A program made the position numbers and the translations under genes. Shown here piece after piece: positions 44,230 through 55,721 of a DNA stretch of 64,000 bases. Under the pieces are notes generated by a model. It was not told where the DNA came from. It was given only the letters and a program-made list of their open reading frames with translations, and did no database searches. Each line of letters begins with the position of its first letter. The stretch's first letter is position 1. Origin of the DNA: Nephrocerus scutellatus (taxonomy: Eukaryota > Arthropoda > Insecta > Diptera > Pipunculidae); contig OX352764.1 of the NCBI GenBank assembly GCA_947095585.1, positions 70,947,536 through 71,011,535 of the forward strand, written 5' to 3'.

Positions 44230-47200
44230 CTCGCCACATTGTAAATGGAATCAACGACCCGGATTTACGTAAGAAAATCTCTAATAACTACGACGAGTGC
44301 AGTGAATTACTACGAGATATTATAAACTTTTGTGCGCATAACGAAATAAAAGGACCATACGTAATAACAAAGCCGTCGAAAAATATCTCAGATACACCCA
44401 AAATTTTTCATAAAACCACCGAGAATAGAAGTCAAGGTATTAAATGCTTCAACTGCGGCAATCTTGGACATGTTTCCATCAGATGCCCCGAACCTCAACG
44501 CAAAGAGAGATGCAATACATGCGGCCGAACTTCTCATCAGACATCGAACTGTCCTAATAAGCAGCGTCAACCGGAATCGGTCAACGATATTAAAGGGAAT
44601 GTACTTCATCTAAAAAGTGATATTGTAAAGGACATTAAAGTCAACAATTTACCTACATCAGCATTCGTCGATCCTGGAAGCAGCCATACTTTGATACGAG
44701 AGTCTTTCACCCACAATCTTACTGATGTCAAAGACTGTTCAGTTACGCTGAGTGGATTTGCGGGAGGCAAGTTCATTTGTAACAAAAAAATCGAAGCGGA
44801 AATCTATTTTGATGACACCATTTTTGAAGCGGAGTTGCTGATCGTTAACAATGAGATGATAACCGAAAACGTCGTTTTACGAAGAGACGTACTTTGTCGC
44901 CAGGGAGCTCGACTTATCATAGAAGGTGCTGAATGCCGGATGGAAAAATCCGTTAATGTTATATCGCTCAATACGCAACTTAATAAAGTCGAGCAAGGTG
45001 AGTTGAAATCGATTTTAACTAACCATCGAGGGTGTTTTGCAGAAAAACTGGTCGACCTGGGGACGTGCAACCTATCGAAAATGCAGATCAAACTTTCTTC
45101 CAACACTCCGGTGAAAACCAAACCGTATCGTTTGCCGTTTGCCAGAAGACCCATAGTCACCAATATAGTTAACGATCTGCTTTCAACAAACATCATACGT
45201 CATTCAAATTCGCCGTACGCATCTCCAGTTGTCTTGGTAGACAAGAAAAATGGTGAACATCGTTTGTGTGTCGACTACCGGCTGTTAAACAGCATCACAG
45301 TAAAAATTCCTTATCCGATGCCAAATCTTGAAGAACAGTTCGCACAGCTTGCCGGAAATAAATACTTCACGTCGCTGGACCTTCGTATGGGATATCATCA
45401 AATCGAGATTGACGAGGACTCAAAACGCTACACCGCATTTGTAACCACGGACGGGCATTTCGAGTACAACCGAATGCCGTTTGGTCTCGTAAATGCCCCG
45501 GCAGTGTTCCAAGCCATCATGAACGAGCTTCCGACAACTATTACCGAAGTCCGGCGCTTCCTTGGATTAACCGGGTTTTTCCGAAAATTTGTGGAGCATT
45601 ATTCCTTGATATCGAGGCCGTTAACTCAGCTGCTGCGGAAAAACGAAAAGTTCCAGTGGTGTGAAGAACAACAATGTGCTTTCACGCAACTTATCGACCT
45701 GTTATGCAAGAAACCAGTACTTGAATTATATAACCATACCGCTTACCACGAAGTACACACGGATGCTAGCGCTGTTGGTCTCGCTGGTGTTCTTCTGCAG
45801 TCCAACAATAACAGAGATTGGAAACCCGTATTTTACTATAGTCGCCACTGTACTGCTGCCGAAAGCAAGAGGCACAGTTACGAACTCGAAGTTCTCGCCG
45901 TTGTCGAGTCTCTCGAACGTTTTCGTGTTTATGTTCTTAGGAAGCCTTTCAAACTCGTCACCGATTGCGCCGCCATTGCCAAAGCCAAGGCCAATTCAGA
46001 AATGATTCCCAAGATTGCTCGCTGGTGGATCAAAATCCTCGATTATGACTTCGAAGCTGTCCATCGTCAAGGAAGCCGCATGTCCCATGTTGATGCACTT
46101 AGCAGATCCCCCAATTTACCACCAAAAGAAATTCTTCCTGGAAATGACATTTTGAAGATCAACTCTGCAACAGATGATTGGTTGTTGACGATGCAACGAC
46201 AAGATCCGTCACTAACTGAAATCATAGCCGTTTTAAATGGAGAACGTAAGTCCGAACAAGAAACTCAATTTAAAACAGATTATATATTACAGAATCACCG
46301 GTTGTATCGCAAAATCGAAAACACCTTAAAATTCGTTGTACCAAGATCCGTAAGATGGAGAATTGTTCGTTCATGCCATGATGAGGTAGGCCATTTCGGT
46401 CTAGACAAAACAATCCAGCGTATTCAAACACACTTCTGGTTTCCGAAAATTCGAAAATACGTGAAGGAGTATCTCGCCGCATGCATTGAGTGCTGCTACT
46501 ACAAATCTAAGGGCGGGAAACCTGAAGGGCGCCTTCATTATGGAGAAATTGAACCGATTCCATTTCGACAAATACACATCGATCACCTCGGTCCATTTAT
46601 TCGAAGCAAACGGAGAAACATGTATGTCCTTGCAATCTCTGACGCATTCAGCAAGTTTCTCATCATAAAGGCTGTCAAAACTACAAAGACGATTCCCGTA
46701 ATCAATACGCTTAATGAAGTAACTACCTACTTTGGACTTCCAAAACGCATCATTACCGACAGGGGCACTGCGTTTACCTCTAAATCGTTCGAAACGTATT
46801 GTGAACAAAACAATATTCAGCATATAAAAACAGCTGTGCGTTCCCCAAGGGCCAACGGGCAGGTTGAGAGAGCCAACCACACCATTCTCACATTTGTCCG
46901 AACAACGACGAAGGAACCAAAGGATTGGGACCTAAACATACGAAATTTGCAGTGGGCTGTTAATTCTCAACGGAATTCGACGTCGGGTTTCAGTCCAAAC
47001 GAACTCATCTTTGACTTCAAGCTTATTGATGTGGTACAAAATCGTCTTGTCGCCGCTATTCATGACGAAGTCTGCTGTAACGAAGATGATTTAATTAGCA
47101 ATAAAAGAGCTAAAGCCGCTGAAAATATATCCGAGAGTCGTGAAAAATGGAAACAACGTTTTGATATGAAACACGCCGAACCAACTTTGTATGCTGAGGG

Positions 47201-47483
47201 TGACTTAGTAGTAATATCAAACGAACCATCATCTACCGGGGAATCACGAAAACTTGAGCCCAAGTATAGGGGCCCTTATCGAGTTTCCAAAGTCTTGGGT
47301 AATGACCGATTCCTGATCGAAGATATTCCTGGAATGCAAATTACTCAGAAGAAATTTTGCTCCGTATACGCCACCGACAAAATCAAACCGTGGTGTCATC
47401 ATTCGCCTGACCCGGATGAAGGTGAAGAGCAAGAGACTGATGAAGCCGAGGACGACTTCGAAGTAGGATTGGCCGAGCTGTGA
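44184..47483 (+). CDS. Gypsy G Gag C-terminus-protease-RT-RNase H-integrase, RT active site deleted
   Basis: 1099 codons without a stop. Zinc knuckles CFNCGNLGHVSIRC (~89) and CNTCGRTSHQTSNC (~110). The protease site FVDPGSSHTLI (~159) has DPG where DTG or DSG is usual. RT motifs: IIRHSNSPYASPVVLVDKKN, YFTSLDLRMGYHQIEIDE (first catalytic D present), FEYNRMPFGLVNAPAVFQAI. Right after FQAIMNEL (~450) the protein continues with TTITEVRRFLGLTGFFRKFV, so the segment with the Y/F-x-D-D box, normally ~65-70 residues, is gone with the frame kept. RNase H: VHTDASAVGLAG, SYELEVLAVVESL, LVTDCAAI. Integrase: an HHCC finger (VGHFGLDKT...CIECC) and the DDE core (HIDHLGPF, TDRGTAFTS, ANGQVERANH). The basic C-terminus ends at a TGA inside the LTR. 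RT should be inactive while the other domains look intact. Confidence 0.92.
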   Translation: MLAYGRKGGLPQSAIARHIVNGINDPDLRKKISNNYDECSELLRDIINFCAHNEIKGPYVITKPSKNISDTPKIFHKTTENRSQGIKCFNCGNLGHVSIRCPEPQRKERCNTCGRTSHQTSNCPNKQRQPESVNDIKGNVLHLKSDIVKDIKVNNLPTSAFVDPGSSHTLIRESFTHNLTDVKDCSVTLSGFAGGKFICNKKIEAEIYFDDTIFEAELLIVNNEMITENVVLRRDVLCRQGARLIIEGAECRMEKSVNVISLNTQLNKVEQGELKSILTNHRGCFAEKLVDLGTCNLSKMQIKLSSNTPVKTKPYRLPFARRPIVTNIVNDLLSTNIIRHSNSPYASPVVLVDKKNGEHRLCVDYRLLNSITVKIPYPMPNLEEQFAQLAGNKYFTSLDLRMGYHQIEIDEDSKRYTAFVTTDGHFEYNRMPFGLVNAPAVFQAIMNELPTTITEVRRFLGLTGFFRKFVEHYSLISRPLTQLLRKNEKFQWCEEQQCAFTQLIDLLCKKPVLELYNHTAYHEVHTDASAVGLAGVLLQSNNNRDWKPVFYYSRHCTAAESKRHSYELEVLAVVESLERFRVYVLRKPFKLVTDCAAIAKAKANSEMIPKIARWWIKILDYDFEAVHRQGSRMSHVDALSRSPNLPPKEILPGNDILKINSATDDWLLTMQRQDPSLTEIIAVLNGERKSEQETQFKTDYILQNHRLYRKIENTLKFVVPRSVRWRIVRSCHDEVGHFGLDKTIQRIQTHFWFPKIRKYVKEYLAACIECCYYKSKGGKPEGRLHYGEIEPIPFRQIHIDHLGPFIRSKRRNMYVLAISDAFSKFLIIKAVKTTKTIPVINTLNEVTTYFGLPKRIITDRGTAFTSKSFETYCEQNNIQHIKTAVRSPRANGQVERANHTILTFVRTTTKEPKDWDLNIRNLQWAVNSQRNSTSGFSPNELIFDFKLIDVVQNRLVAAIHDEVCCNEDDLISNKRAKAAENISESREKWKQRFDMKHAEPTLYAEGDLVVISNEPSSTGESRKLEPKYRGPYRVSKVLGNDRFLIEDIPGMQITQKKFCSVYATDKIKPWCHHSPDPDEGEEQETDEAEDDFEVGLAEL

Positions 47484-47794
47484 CGTGTTCCCTGCATTAT
47501 TTCATTGATATTAATGTTCAACATGCTATCTCTTTCCTTCATCAATCTTATTCATTATTTGTCTTGATATAACTATATATTTTCAATAAAACGAATAACT
47601 CTGAGAAGAGAGTTCAGTTGATTTGTGACGGACAACCAAAACAGACGTGGAAGATAAAACGTTCGTTAACTTTGCTTAAAGAGTATTCTTTGTTTGTTTG
47701 AATAGTTATCCTTACTATTACTGGAAAATAAAACGTTAATTAATTTTGGTTAAACAGTATTCTTTATTTATTTGAATAGTTATCCTGACACAAG

Positions 47795-48064
47795 GTTTCC
47801 CCAAGATAAAACTAAATTGAACAATCTTACTCAACAATTAAGAAGAGAAATCAAAGATTTTAAAAATGATACAATCAGTAACTATCTAAGAAACTTAACT
47901 AATGACAGTAGTACCGATTATTCCCTTTGGAAAGCAACAAAAAAAATAAAGCAACCAATAATGCAGATTTCACCAATCAAAACAACCAATGAAAAATGGG
48001 CCAGAAACAATAAGGATAAAGCACATATTTTTGCTGAGTATCTTGAAAATATTTTTCAACCACA
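47795..48064 (+). mobile_element. LINE J first duplicate, remainder after Gypsy G
   Basis: Continues ORF2 from CAAGGTTTCCCC (KTKLNNLTQQLRREIKDFK, TDYSLWKATKKI, KAHIFAEYLENIFQPHN). At about 48064 it joins directly to CCTAAGCCAAAGGAATCTGA, the ORF1 beginning seen at 40720. This is the junction of a tandem duplication. Confidence 0.85.
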
Positions 48065-51000
48065 CAACCTAAGCCAAAGGAATCTGACTTGGAAAAGACA
48101 GAGCAACTAAAATAAATAAATAAAAAGAAAGAAATCGGTTCCAAAACTAATCAAAATGTGTTAGTAAAGGTTGCAGCTCCTAAAGTAATCCTAAAGGAAC
48201 GGAAAAAAATACCACCACCACCACCACCACCGATAATATTAGATCTATGAACAATTGAAAACAGTTGTATCAAAAGACAAGTTCAATACCAAGTTGATGA
48301 GTAGAAACAACCTAAAAATCAATGTAAATGATGAAGAATCATATAGAACTGTAACAAAGATGTTATGCGAAGGAGATCATGCTTGGCACTCCTATGAAAA
48401 CAAACAAACTAGACCAATTAGAGTAATGGCAAAAAACCTACACTCTTCATGTAAACCAGAAAAAATACTTGATGATCTGAAATCGCAAGGGTTTAATGCA
48501 GTGGAAGCATCAATTAAGCTAAAAAGACAAAGTAAGGAACCTCTCAATATGTTCATGTTGACGTTCAGCTCAAATGAAATTATTGAACATATTTATAAAA
48601 TTAAAAACATCTTTGGGTGTAAAGTAGATATTCAACCAATACGAAAATCTAAGATTATTCCTCAATGCAAACGTTGTCAAGGATATGAACATACCCAAAA
48701 ACACTGTAATAAGGAACCGAGGTGTGTTAAATATTCAGGTAGACATCTAACAAAGGATTGTGATAAACCTATAGAGGCTCGACCACGAGAGGCGTACACT
48801 GTGGAGAAAATCACCGTGCTATCTAAAGGGGATGCAGTGTTGCAATCGAGCTTCAAAAAATTAAAAACAAAAAAAAAAGTGATAAAAGAATAAATAAAAT
48901 CAGGAATCAACCTATTAAGGTAAAACAACCTGAAATGGGAGAAAGGCAAACGGCAATAGCATATGCAGCCACACAAGAGGAAATAGGGGAAATGACCTAC
49001 GCCCAAGTAACAAAAAAAGCTACTATTGTACAAAACGATGATATAAAACAGTAACTACAGTTAATTATAAACAAACTCAATATATTTGATGAGAGATTGC
49101 AAAAATTAGAATATAGCAATAAAGGAGCTATACCTAAAAAACAAAATTATGCCCAGTGATCTTAAACTTTTATGTTGGAATGCCAATAGACTTTTGCAAC
49201 ATCAACAAGAATTGCAAGTGGTCCTGGACACTGAAAAAATTGATATATGCCTTTTTTCGGAAACACACTTTACTAGACAATCTAATATAAAATTTACAAA
49301 TTTCAAAGTATATCACACCATACATCCTGGAAATTCGGCCAGAGGTGGGAGTGCTGTTATAGTAAGAAACAAAATTGAACATTACGAAGAATTGAAATAT
49401 GAAACAGAAGAAATACAAGCCACAACTGTAAATGTCAAAACCAAGAATAATTTTGTTAGTTTTATTTGAATCTACTGTCCACCAAAACATTCACTAAAAG
49501 AAACAGATTATCTGGAATTCTTCGGTAAACTAGGAAAAGAAAACGATTCGTAATTGGAGGTGATTTTAATGCTAAAAACATCCACTGGGGTTCTAGGCGA
49601 ACTACAAGTAAGGGTAAAAAACTATTGAATGCCATTAGAAAGTACGGGTGTGAAGCCTTGTCACATGGGAAACCGAAGTACTGGCCAACCGACCCAAACA
49701 AAGTTCCAGATCTAATTGAATTCTTCATAATCAAAAACGTGTCTACTAACTATGTTCAAGTTGATGAATTTCGGGACTTAAGTTCCGATCATTCTCCGAT
49801 TATCCTGACATTAAGAGAAAAATTTATACCGAAAGAAATAAATGCAACATTAATAAATAAATATACAGACTGGGATTGTTTTGCACTATCCTTAGACGAA
49901 AAAATCGATCTTAAGGTTCCGCTAAAAAATGAGGACCAATTGGAAAAAGAAGTACAACAATTAGTACATAACATTCAACAATCGGCCTGGGAAAATAGTC
50001 CCTCAATAAAAATAAAAACTCAGGGCAATAATTACCCTAGCGCAATCAGAAAACTTCTTGCTGGAAAAAGAAAGGCAAGGAGGCAATGGCAGCAAACAAG
50101 GTTCCCCCAAGATAAAACTAAATTGAACAATCTTACTCAACAATTAAGAAGAGAAATCAAAGATTTTAAAAATGATACAATCAGTAACTATCTAAGAAAC
50201 TTAACTAATGACAGTAGTACCGATTATTCCCTTTGGAAAGCAACAAAAAAAATAAATCCGAAAAAAACCCCAGGCTTTGATCTTATCACTGGAGAAATTC
50301 CAAAGAGACTACCGAGAAAAGCCTTAGTGAAACTCACTAACCTAATAAATGCTGCTGCTGTCCTCAGCTTATGAGATCAAATACATAGAATAACCAATAC
50401 TATTCAAAAAGCTTTAGAAGAGAAGAAAATCTGTGTAACTATATTTCTGGATGTCGCACAGGCTTTTGATAAAGTTTGGCATGAAGGATTGAACTATAAG
50501 CTGAGAGCTCTTCTCTCTTTACAATATGCAGAAATTCTAAAATTCTTCAGAATTAAACTAGATGATACATATTCTGAATTGAAACAAATTAAAGCGGGAG
50601 TACCTCAAGGCAGTGTGTTAGGACCGATCCGTTACCTATTATACACCAATGATCTTCCTGTATTAGAGCGCAATATTGTAGCGAAATTCGTTGATGACAC
50701 AGCGATACTTGCAGTTGGAAAAACCATCGCAGAATTTACAAACAGCTATTAATAAAATATATAGTTGGACTAAAAAATGGCGAATTAAACTTAATCAAAC
50801 TAAGTCAGTTTACATCAATTTCACATACAAACGCTTGGAATATATTCCGGTTACAATTAATCAAGAAATTGTTCCGTATGTGAACGCAGCAAAATATCTG
50901 GTCATGACTCTAGATACAAAACTCCGGTGGAAAGCACATGTCAAAAAGAAAAAGGAAGAACTTGGACTCAAATATAGCAATATGTATTGGCTGATAGGAA

Positions 51001-51572
51001 GGAACTCTGCTCTATCAACACACAACAAGCTTCTACTTTATAAGCAAATATTTAAACCGGTTTGGACTTATGGCATTCAACTTTGGGGCTGTACCAAACA
51101 GAGCAACAAGAATATCACCCAGAGATTTCAAAATAAGGTACATATTAAGGAACATCGTTGATGCACCGTGGTACGTCAGAAACAATGATCTTCATAGAGA
51201 CCTTAAAATTGTTCTTGTATCCGAGGAAGCTCGGGTTATTGCAGAAAGACACAGAGTAAGACTCCACCAACATGTGAACATGGAGGCAACTAAGCTATTA
51301 GACAACAGCAATGTAATACGCAGGCTTAAAAGAACTAAACCGTTCGAATTAATCGAAATAGTAAGAAATAATTTCCACGACAAAGATGTGGCTGTATGAA
51401 TGCTTGATTTTACTCAATCATTCTTTAGATCCTATGAAACGTCAATGGGAAGTATTTATAGATGTAAACCGTAGTAAATTAAGTTAAATTAAAATTGTTT
51501 ATTAGTCCAAGTGACTAGATAACAATACCATAAATATGTATTTATCGAAATATTAATTAAATAAAAAAAAAT
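48065..51572 (+). mobile_element. LINE J, second duplicate (to the 3' end)
   Basis: Repeats ORF1 (48255-48893, same CVKYSGRH defect; a 23-bp deletion near 48243) and ORF2 from ATG 49149 (MPSDLKLLCWNANRLLQHQQ). The endonuclease carries the same TGA and the same frameshift as the first duplicate (49469 and about 49545). The endonuclease C-part and linker are at 49625-50374, with a deletion at about 50252 into RT (NPKKTPGFDLITGEIPKRLP). RT: IFLDVAQAFDKVWHEGL, KAGVPQGSVLGPIRYLLYTN, KFVDDTAILA (about 50440-50710). The C-terminal part includes WTKKWRIKLNQTKSVYINF and ends NFHDKDVAV at 51399. It has an A-rich end at about 51560-51572. A jockey-clade LINE; dead. Confidence 0.88.
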
Positions 51573-53878
51573 AGAGGCCGGTTAGCTATCCCTAACAAAA
51601 TGGTCATCAAACCATCCAGACGTTCTTCGTTACATAGAAGACAGCAAAAAACTCAGTGCCTACAAAGATACTGCCGATCCAATTATGAAAATTTTAGGGA
51701 TTAACTACAATCCAGGAGAGGACACATTTCTCATCCGAATCCCAACTCTAGACCAGATAAAATTCTCTAAAAGAGGTCTGCTTTCTATTGCTGCATCGCT
51801 TTACGATACCATGGGTTAGATCTTGCCAGTAATAATGCTTTTCCGTATACGGATCCAAGAGTTGTGGCTACTTAAGTACGACTGGGATGACCAGTTAGAC
51901 GATAAAATCCAAAATAAATTCAGCAAACCATTGGAAACTCTATCTGAACTCAGTGACATTAGAATTCCCCGCTGGATCGACGGAACCAAAAGCCCTGCAA
52001 TTCAGCTCATTGGATTTTGTGACGCCTCAGGGGATGGATACGCGGCAGTCATATACATTCAAGTAAAGATCGGGGCAACGTACACTGTTCGTTTACTAGC
52101 AGCCAAGGGCCGCGTAACGCCACGCAAGACAAGAACAAACAAAGACAGTAATATATGTACGATCCCCAAGATGGAGCTTGAGGGAATGGTGCTGCTTTCC
52201 GAGCACTTCACACAGATCAGAAGCAATCTTCGCCACACTAATATCAAGAGGACAGCATACACTGATAGTGAGGTTGCTTTAGCCTGGGTACGAAGCCATA
52301 AAGTGATAGACAACAAATTTGTGAATAGTAGAGTTACCGAAATTCGGAAAGTGATTGGACCGGCGGACATCCACTACGTTAAATCATCGGAGAATCCGGC
52401 ATATCCAGCTTAACGTGGACAAACACCAGGCCATCTGGCCAAATGTCGGCTCTGGTTTGAAGGTCCAACTTGGTTACTGGATAACCAACTGCCATTCACA
52501 CCATTTAAAGATATGGAGATCACTATGACACATGCCTCTCGAACTGAGGTGGACGAAGAAAATATTATTGAAAGGTTCTCATGCCTTAACCGTTTACTGC
52601 GAGTTACCGCATATTGCCTTCGGTTGGCCAGAAAACAGCATATACGTGAGGTTGGCCCAATCACCGCTGAAGAAATTTCCAATGCAAAGGCAAAAATCAT
52701 CAGGTTTCAGCAGCAACAATGCTTTACAAATGAAATAGCCCACTTCGAAAAATCAAACACTTTTCCGAGAAAAAGCTGGTTAACCTCTCTAACTCCAATA
52801 TTTGGTCCAGACGACAACATTTTTCGTGCAAGGAGAAGGATTTCTCTTGCCAACATCACCGAAAGTCGTAAGCATCCCATTTTATTAACCAAATGCCATT
52901 TAGTTGATTTAACAGTACGCCAAACACACCTGGATCACCACGATTGCGGAAACTCTTACTTCTTAATTCTTAATACAGGAAGAATTCTGGATCCCTGTTG
53001 TGAAATCACGCATCAAGAAATGTATTCGGAGTTGCCCAAACTGCATCCGATGGAAGGCCCAAAATGTTCAATCGATCATAGGAGATCTACCGGCAGAGCG
53101 CATCACTTCAGCACCAGCTTTCAGCAAAATCGGGGTAGATTTATGCGGTCCCTTCCACATAAAAGCCAGCGCAATTCGGTTCGACAAAATCATCACAGTT
53201 TGGGTGGCAGTCTTTGTCTGTTTAGTTACAAAAGCTGTTCACTTAGAAATTCGTTCAGATCTAAGCACTGAAAAGTTCCTCGTAACCTTCGCAAGCTTCG
53301 CAAATAGACGTAGATGGAATAGACGGTGCACTATGGGAAGCAGCCGTTAAGTCAATGAAACATCTTATGAAGAAAATGTCTAGTACAACTAATCTGAACT
53401 ATGATGAATTTAACTCGCTATTATGTCGCATCGAATTATCCTAAATAGCAGACCATTATATTCAGAGTCTCCAGAAGCAGAAGACCCACCCGCCCTTACA
53501 CCATTCCATTTCATCACGCAACGCAACTTTAAAAACTCCGTAGTCGATGCAGGTCCGATAGCTGCTGTTACGATCACAAAACGGTGGCTACAAGTACAAC
53601 AACCTCAACAACAATTTTGGGAACGGTTCCACCAGGAGAACCTTCATCAACTACGAAAGAGAAATAAATGGAAGTTCCCTTCCCGAACACTCGGCATCGG
53701 AGATGTTGTATTACTTCAAGAACCAAGTGTTACTCCCGCAGATTGGAAAATGGGCCGAATTTTTGAAAGCTATCCTGACAGTAAGGGAGACATCCGCAGA
53801 GTTGACGTGAAGACAACCAAACGCGAGGTCGTGCATCGCGCCACAAATCGTTTGGTCCCACTGTTCCCAGAAGAGTGA
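51573..53878 (+). pseudogene. BEL/Pao retrotransposon pol, C-terminal half
   Basis: The RT/connection remnant (ADPIMKILGINYNPGEDTFL, 51600-51815) ends in a TAG at about 51820. RNase H is at 51823-52413: LIGFCDASGDGYAAVIYIQ, IPKMELEGMVLLSE and TAYTDSEVALAWVRSH carry the catalytic D, E, D. The linker and integrase finger follow (CIRSCPNCIRWKAQ, about 53020). The integrase core start (FSKIGVDLCGPFHIKASAIR, KAVHLEIRSDLS) is deleted after about 53310, losing the second catalytic region. It then resumes at LWEAAVKSMKHLMKK. A DUF5641-type C-terminal domain ends the protein at 53878 (ILNSRPLYSESPEAEDPPAL, DVVLLQEPSVTPADWKMGRI). Several frameshifts are present. Confidence 0.88.
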
Positions 53879-53939
53879 AGTGACGCAGAAGTAATCGTCA
53901 AAAAAATCGCACCACCTCGCTACTAACTCGAGTCCTTTT

Positions 53940-54894
53940 ATGTTGGCTTGCTCTTACTACCCCAACAACAAACGCCCTAGAATTTCACCCACTCACTCCA
54001 GGTCTTCACATTCATCGGTTGGGATCAAATTAGAGTTCTCTGTCGAAACCTCTTTGAATTTGACCTCCGATCTGATTGCCATCGACACGCATATTAAGGA
54101 CTTCAACGACTACTGCCAACAATTTCCGAACAGTAACTACTCAGCATTGGACACAAATGGAGGGGACCTACAATTTAATGCCGGATCCGAACGGCGAATT
54201 GAGAAGCTTTCCGTGACAAATTATTACTCTCGGACGTTTGTCAAACTTTCGCGAGAGGTGGGACACCGTGAAAAATACTTTGGTGTTACTGGGATTCGAA
54301 CCACGAACCCCCTGCTCAGGAGTCCATGCTTCTATCCACTGAGCCACGGCGCCCACATTTGTGTCCAAAAATATGCATGCTCAACACAAATGGTTGCGAG
54401 AAGCCAGGCCTTGGACCGCATGGTCTGTCGCGCCGGTATTATTATAACTACTCAGCATTACATCAACATTGCTGGACCCTAGAAGAAGCAGTGAGACGCG
54501 AGGCCATGACAATTAAAGAAGGCATCACTGCAAGCTATAGTATTAGACGGACAAAACGTTTCATAATGCCACAACGTATGTCAGTAAAATAAACGGTGAC
54601 TTGAACTTCTGCAGGTTGCCAAACGTATCAGATACATCTGTGCTATTCACGTTCAACAAAGTAACAACATCCGTCCTAGAAAATATAGTTACCGTGACGT
54701 TCAACATTCCTCTGGTTCAATCAAGAATCTTCTCTAAATTTGATCTTATCAGTGTTCCAACTATCGAGTCTCATGCGGTTCTCCTAGACCGTGAAGAACG
54801 TGAAGACGAAAGTTTGTCTCCCCCCAAAGTCGATTTAAGCGAGATAATCCCAAAAGATCCTCGCCTCGCTATTCTCAAGGAAACTCTCAGATGA
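53940..54894 (+). pseudogene. Unidentified frame downstream of BEL pol
   Basis: Protein-like reading 53940-54160 (DLIAIDTHIKDFNDYCQQF), broken by the SINE at 54161-54383, continues 54384-54592 (HCWTLEEAVRREAMTIKEGI), and after one stop 54601-54894 (ENIVTVTFNIPLVQSRIFSK; SPPKVDLSEIIPKDPRLAIL). Codon use and position suggest a third frame of the same retroelement. There is no clear signal peptide or membrane span, so I do not call it an envelope gene. Confidence 0.45.
54161..54383 (-). mobile_element. tRNA-derived SINE
   Basis: The minus strand contains an RNA polymerase III A box (TGGCTCAGTGGATAGAAGC, about 54350-54332) and B box (GGTTCGAATCCC, about 54303-54292). The outer strands do not form an acceptor stem, so it is not a working tRNA gene. 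The 3' end reads GGCATTAAATTGTAGGTCCC. ACACAAATGG stands on both sides (54151-54160, 54384-54393) as a probable 10-bp target duplication, although a similar sequence also follows the related tail at 3.5 kb. Removing the insert restores a continuous reading frame in the host element. Confidence 0.8.
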
Positions 54895-55239
54895 ATTGAA
54901 TGGATATGACTGGGACACTTTGGATCATCGATACTGGTATTTTGGAGTAGGAAGTGTATGTGCACCATACTCTGCATCACTCTCTGTTTCATCGTGCCAC
55001 ACGCAAACAGCGCAAAAGAAAAAATCAGAGATTGCTAGCGTCAGTTACCTCAATAAAGACAATAAAATACCCGGAACGTGTACGTGCATACATGATCAAT
55101 ACGAATCGATATCCCACATAACCACAGAATCAGTCTAGATTTTTCCTCCCTCCTCCTTACAACTAACAACCTTTTCCCACCGGGGGTTTGTTTACGACAA
55201 CAAAAAATAATACCAAAACAAAACAAAAATAAACGTACT
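54895..55239. other. 3' flank of the BEL-associated frame
   Basis: The reading frame decays after 54894. No gene or definite LTR end is seen, though this and the tandem repeats that follow may belong to a BEL LTR. Confidence 0.3.
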
Positions 55240-55610
55240 GAGCATATTTTCAATTGTTGTGTACATACTTTGCAACGAATACGGGTCATCATCGATCGGA
55301 CGTTTACCCCAAACTAATTTATTAGCATAAGTTGTACAATAATTCTCAATTGTTGTGTACATACTCCGCAACGAATATGGTTCATCATCGATCGGACGTT
55401 TACCCCAAAAATTGCACAATAATAAACACGGGAAATAATTTATTAGCATAAGTTGCACAATAATTTAGCACTTATTCTTAGTAAGCATTACCCCAAAAAT
55501 TGCACAACAATTAATACGGGAAATAATTTATTAGCATAAGTTGTACAATAATTAAGCATTTATTCGTAGTAAGCTTAAATTGCACAATAACAATTTAGCC
55601 TAGTTTAAGT
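55240..55610. repeat. Two interleaved tandem duplications
   Basis: CAATTGTTGTGTACATAC...CATCATCGATCGGACGTTTA occurs at about 55250 and 55348 (period about 98 bp). ACGGGAAATAATTTATTAGC followed by ATAAGTTG(C/T)ACAATAATT occurs at about 55428 and 55518 (period about 89 bp). ACCCCAAAAATTGCACAA links them. Non-coding. Confidence 0.8.
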
Positions 55611-55721
55611 ATGTTTATAAATATGCAAGTATGCTGACACAGAGAGGTTCGTTCATTCAAGCCAACGAACTTGTTGCTGATCTGGCAGTTGACCTGAAAT
55701 CAGTTCAAAACTTCAAACTGG

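Larger units (their letters stand above)
42701..47790 (+). mobile_element. Gypsy element G, complete 5.1 kb, in LINE J
   Basis: LTRs 42701-43008 and 47479-47790 (TGTGACGTGTTCCC...TTATCCTGACA) are nearly identical. The flanking 4-bp duplications CAAG lie at 42697-42700 and 47791-47794. The uninterrupted target AGCAAACAAGGTTCCCCCAA survives in the second LINE J duplicate at about 50091, proving the insertion point. The leader has a 21-bp repeat array, followed by two long frames for Gag and Gag-Pol. No clear polypurine tract precedes the 3' LTR, and the pol stop codon lies inside the LTR. Confidence 0.95.

Noticed and set aside
44130..44230. Programmed -1 frameshift between the two Gypsy G frames
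   Set aside because: The shift lies inside capsid, upstream of the zinc knuckles, and there is no canonical slippery heptamer. A one-base lesion is simpler, though not excluded.
54282..54356. tRNA-like sequence with A and B boxes on the minus strand
   Set aside because: The 5' GGGCGCC and the 3' end do not form an acceptor stem, and it is followed by a SINE-type body. Annotated as a SINE.
53940..54894. Envelope-like gene downstream of BEL pol
   Set aside because: No signal peptide, membrane anchor or convincing processing site could be seen.
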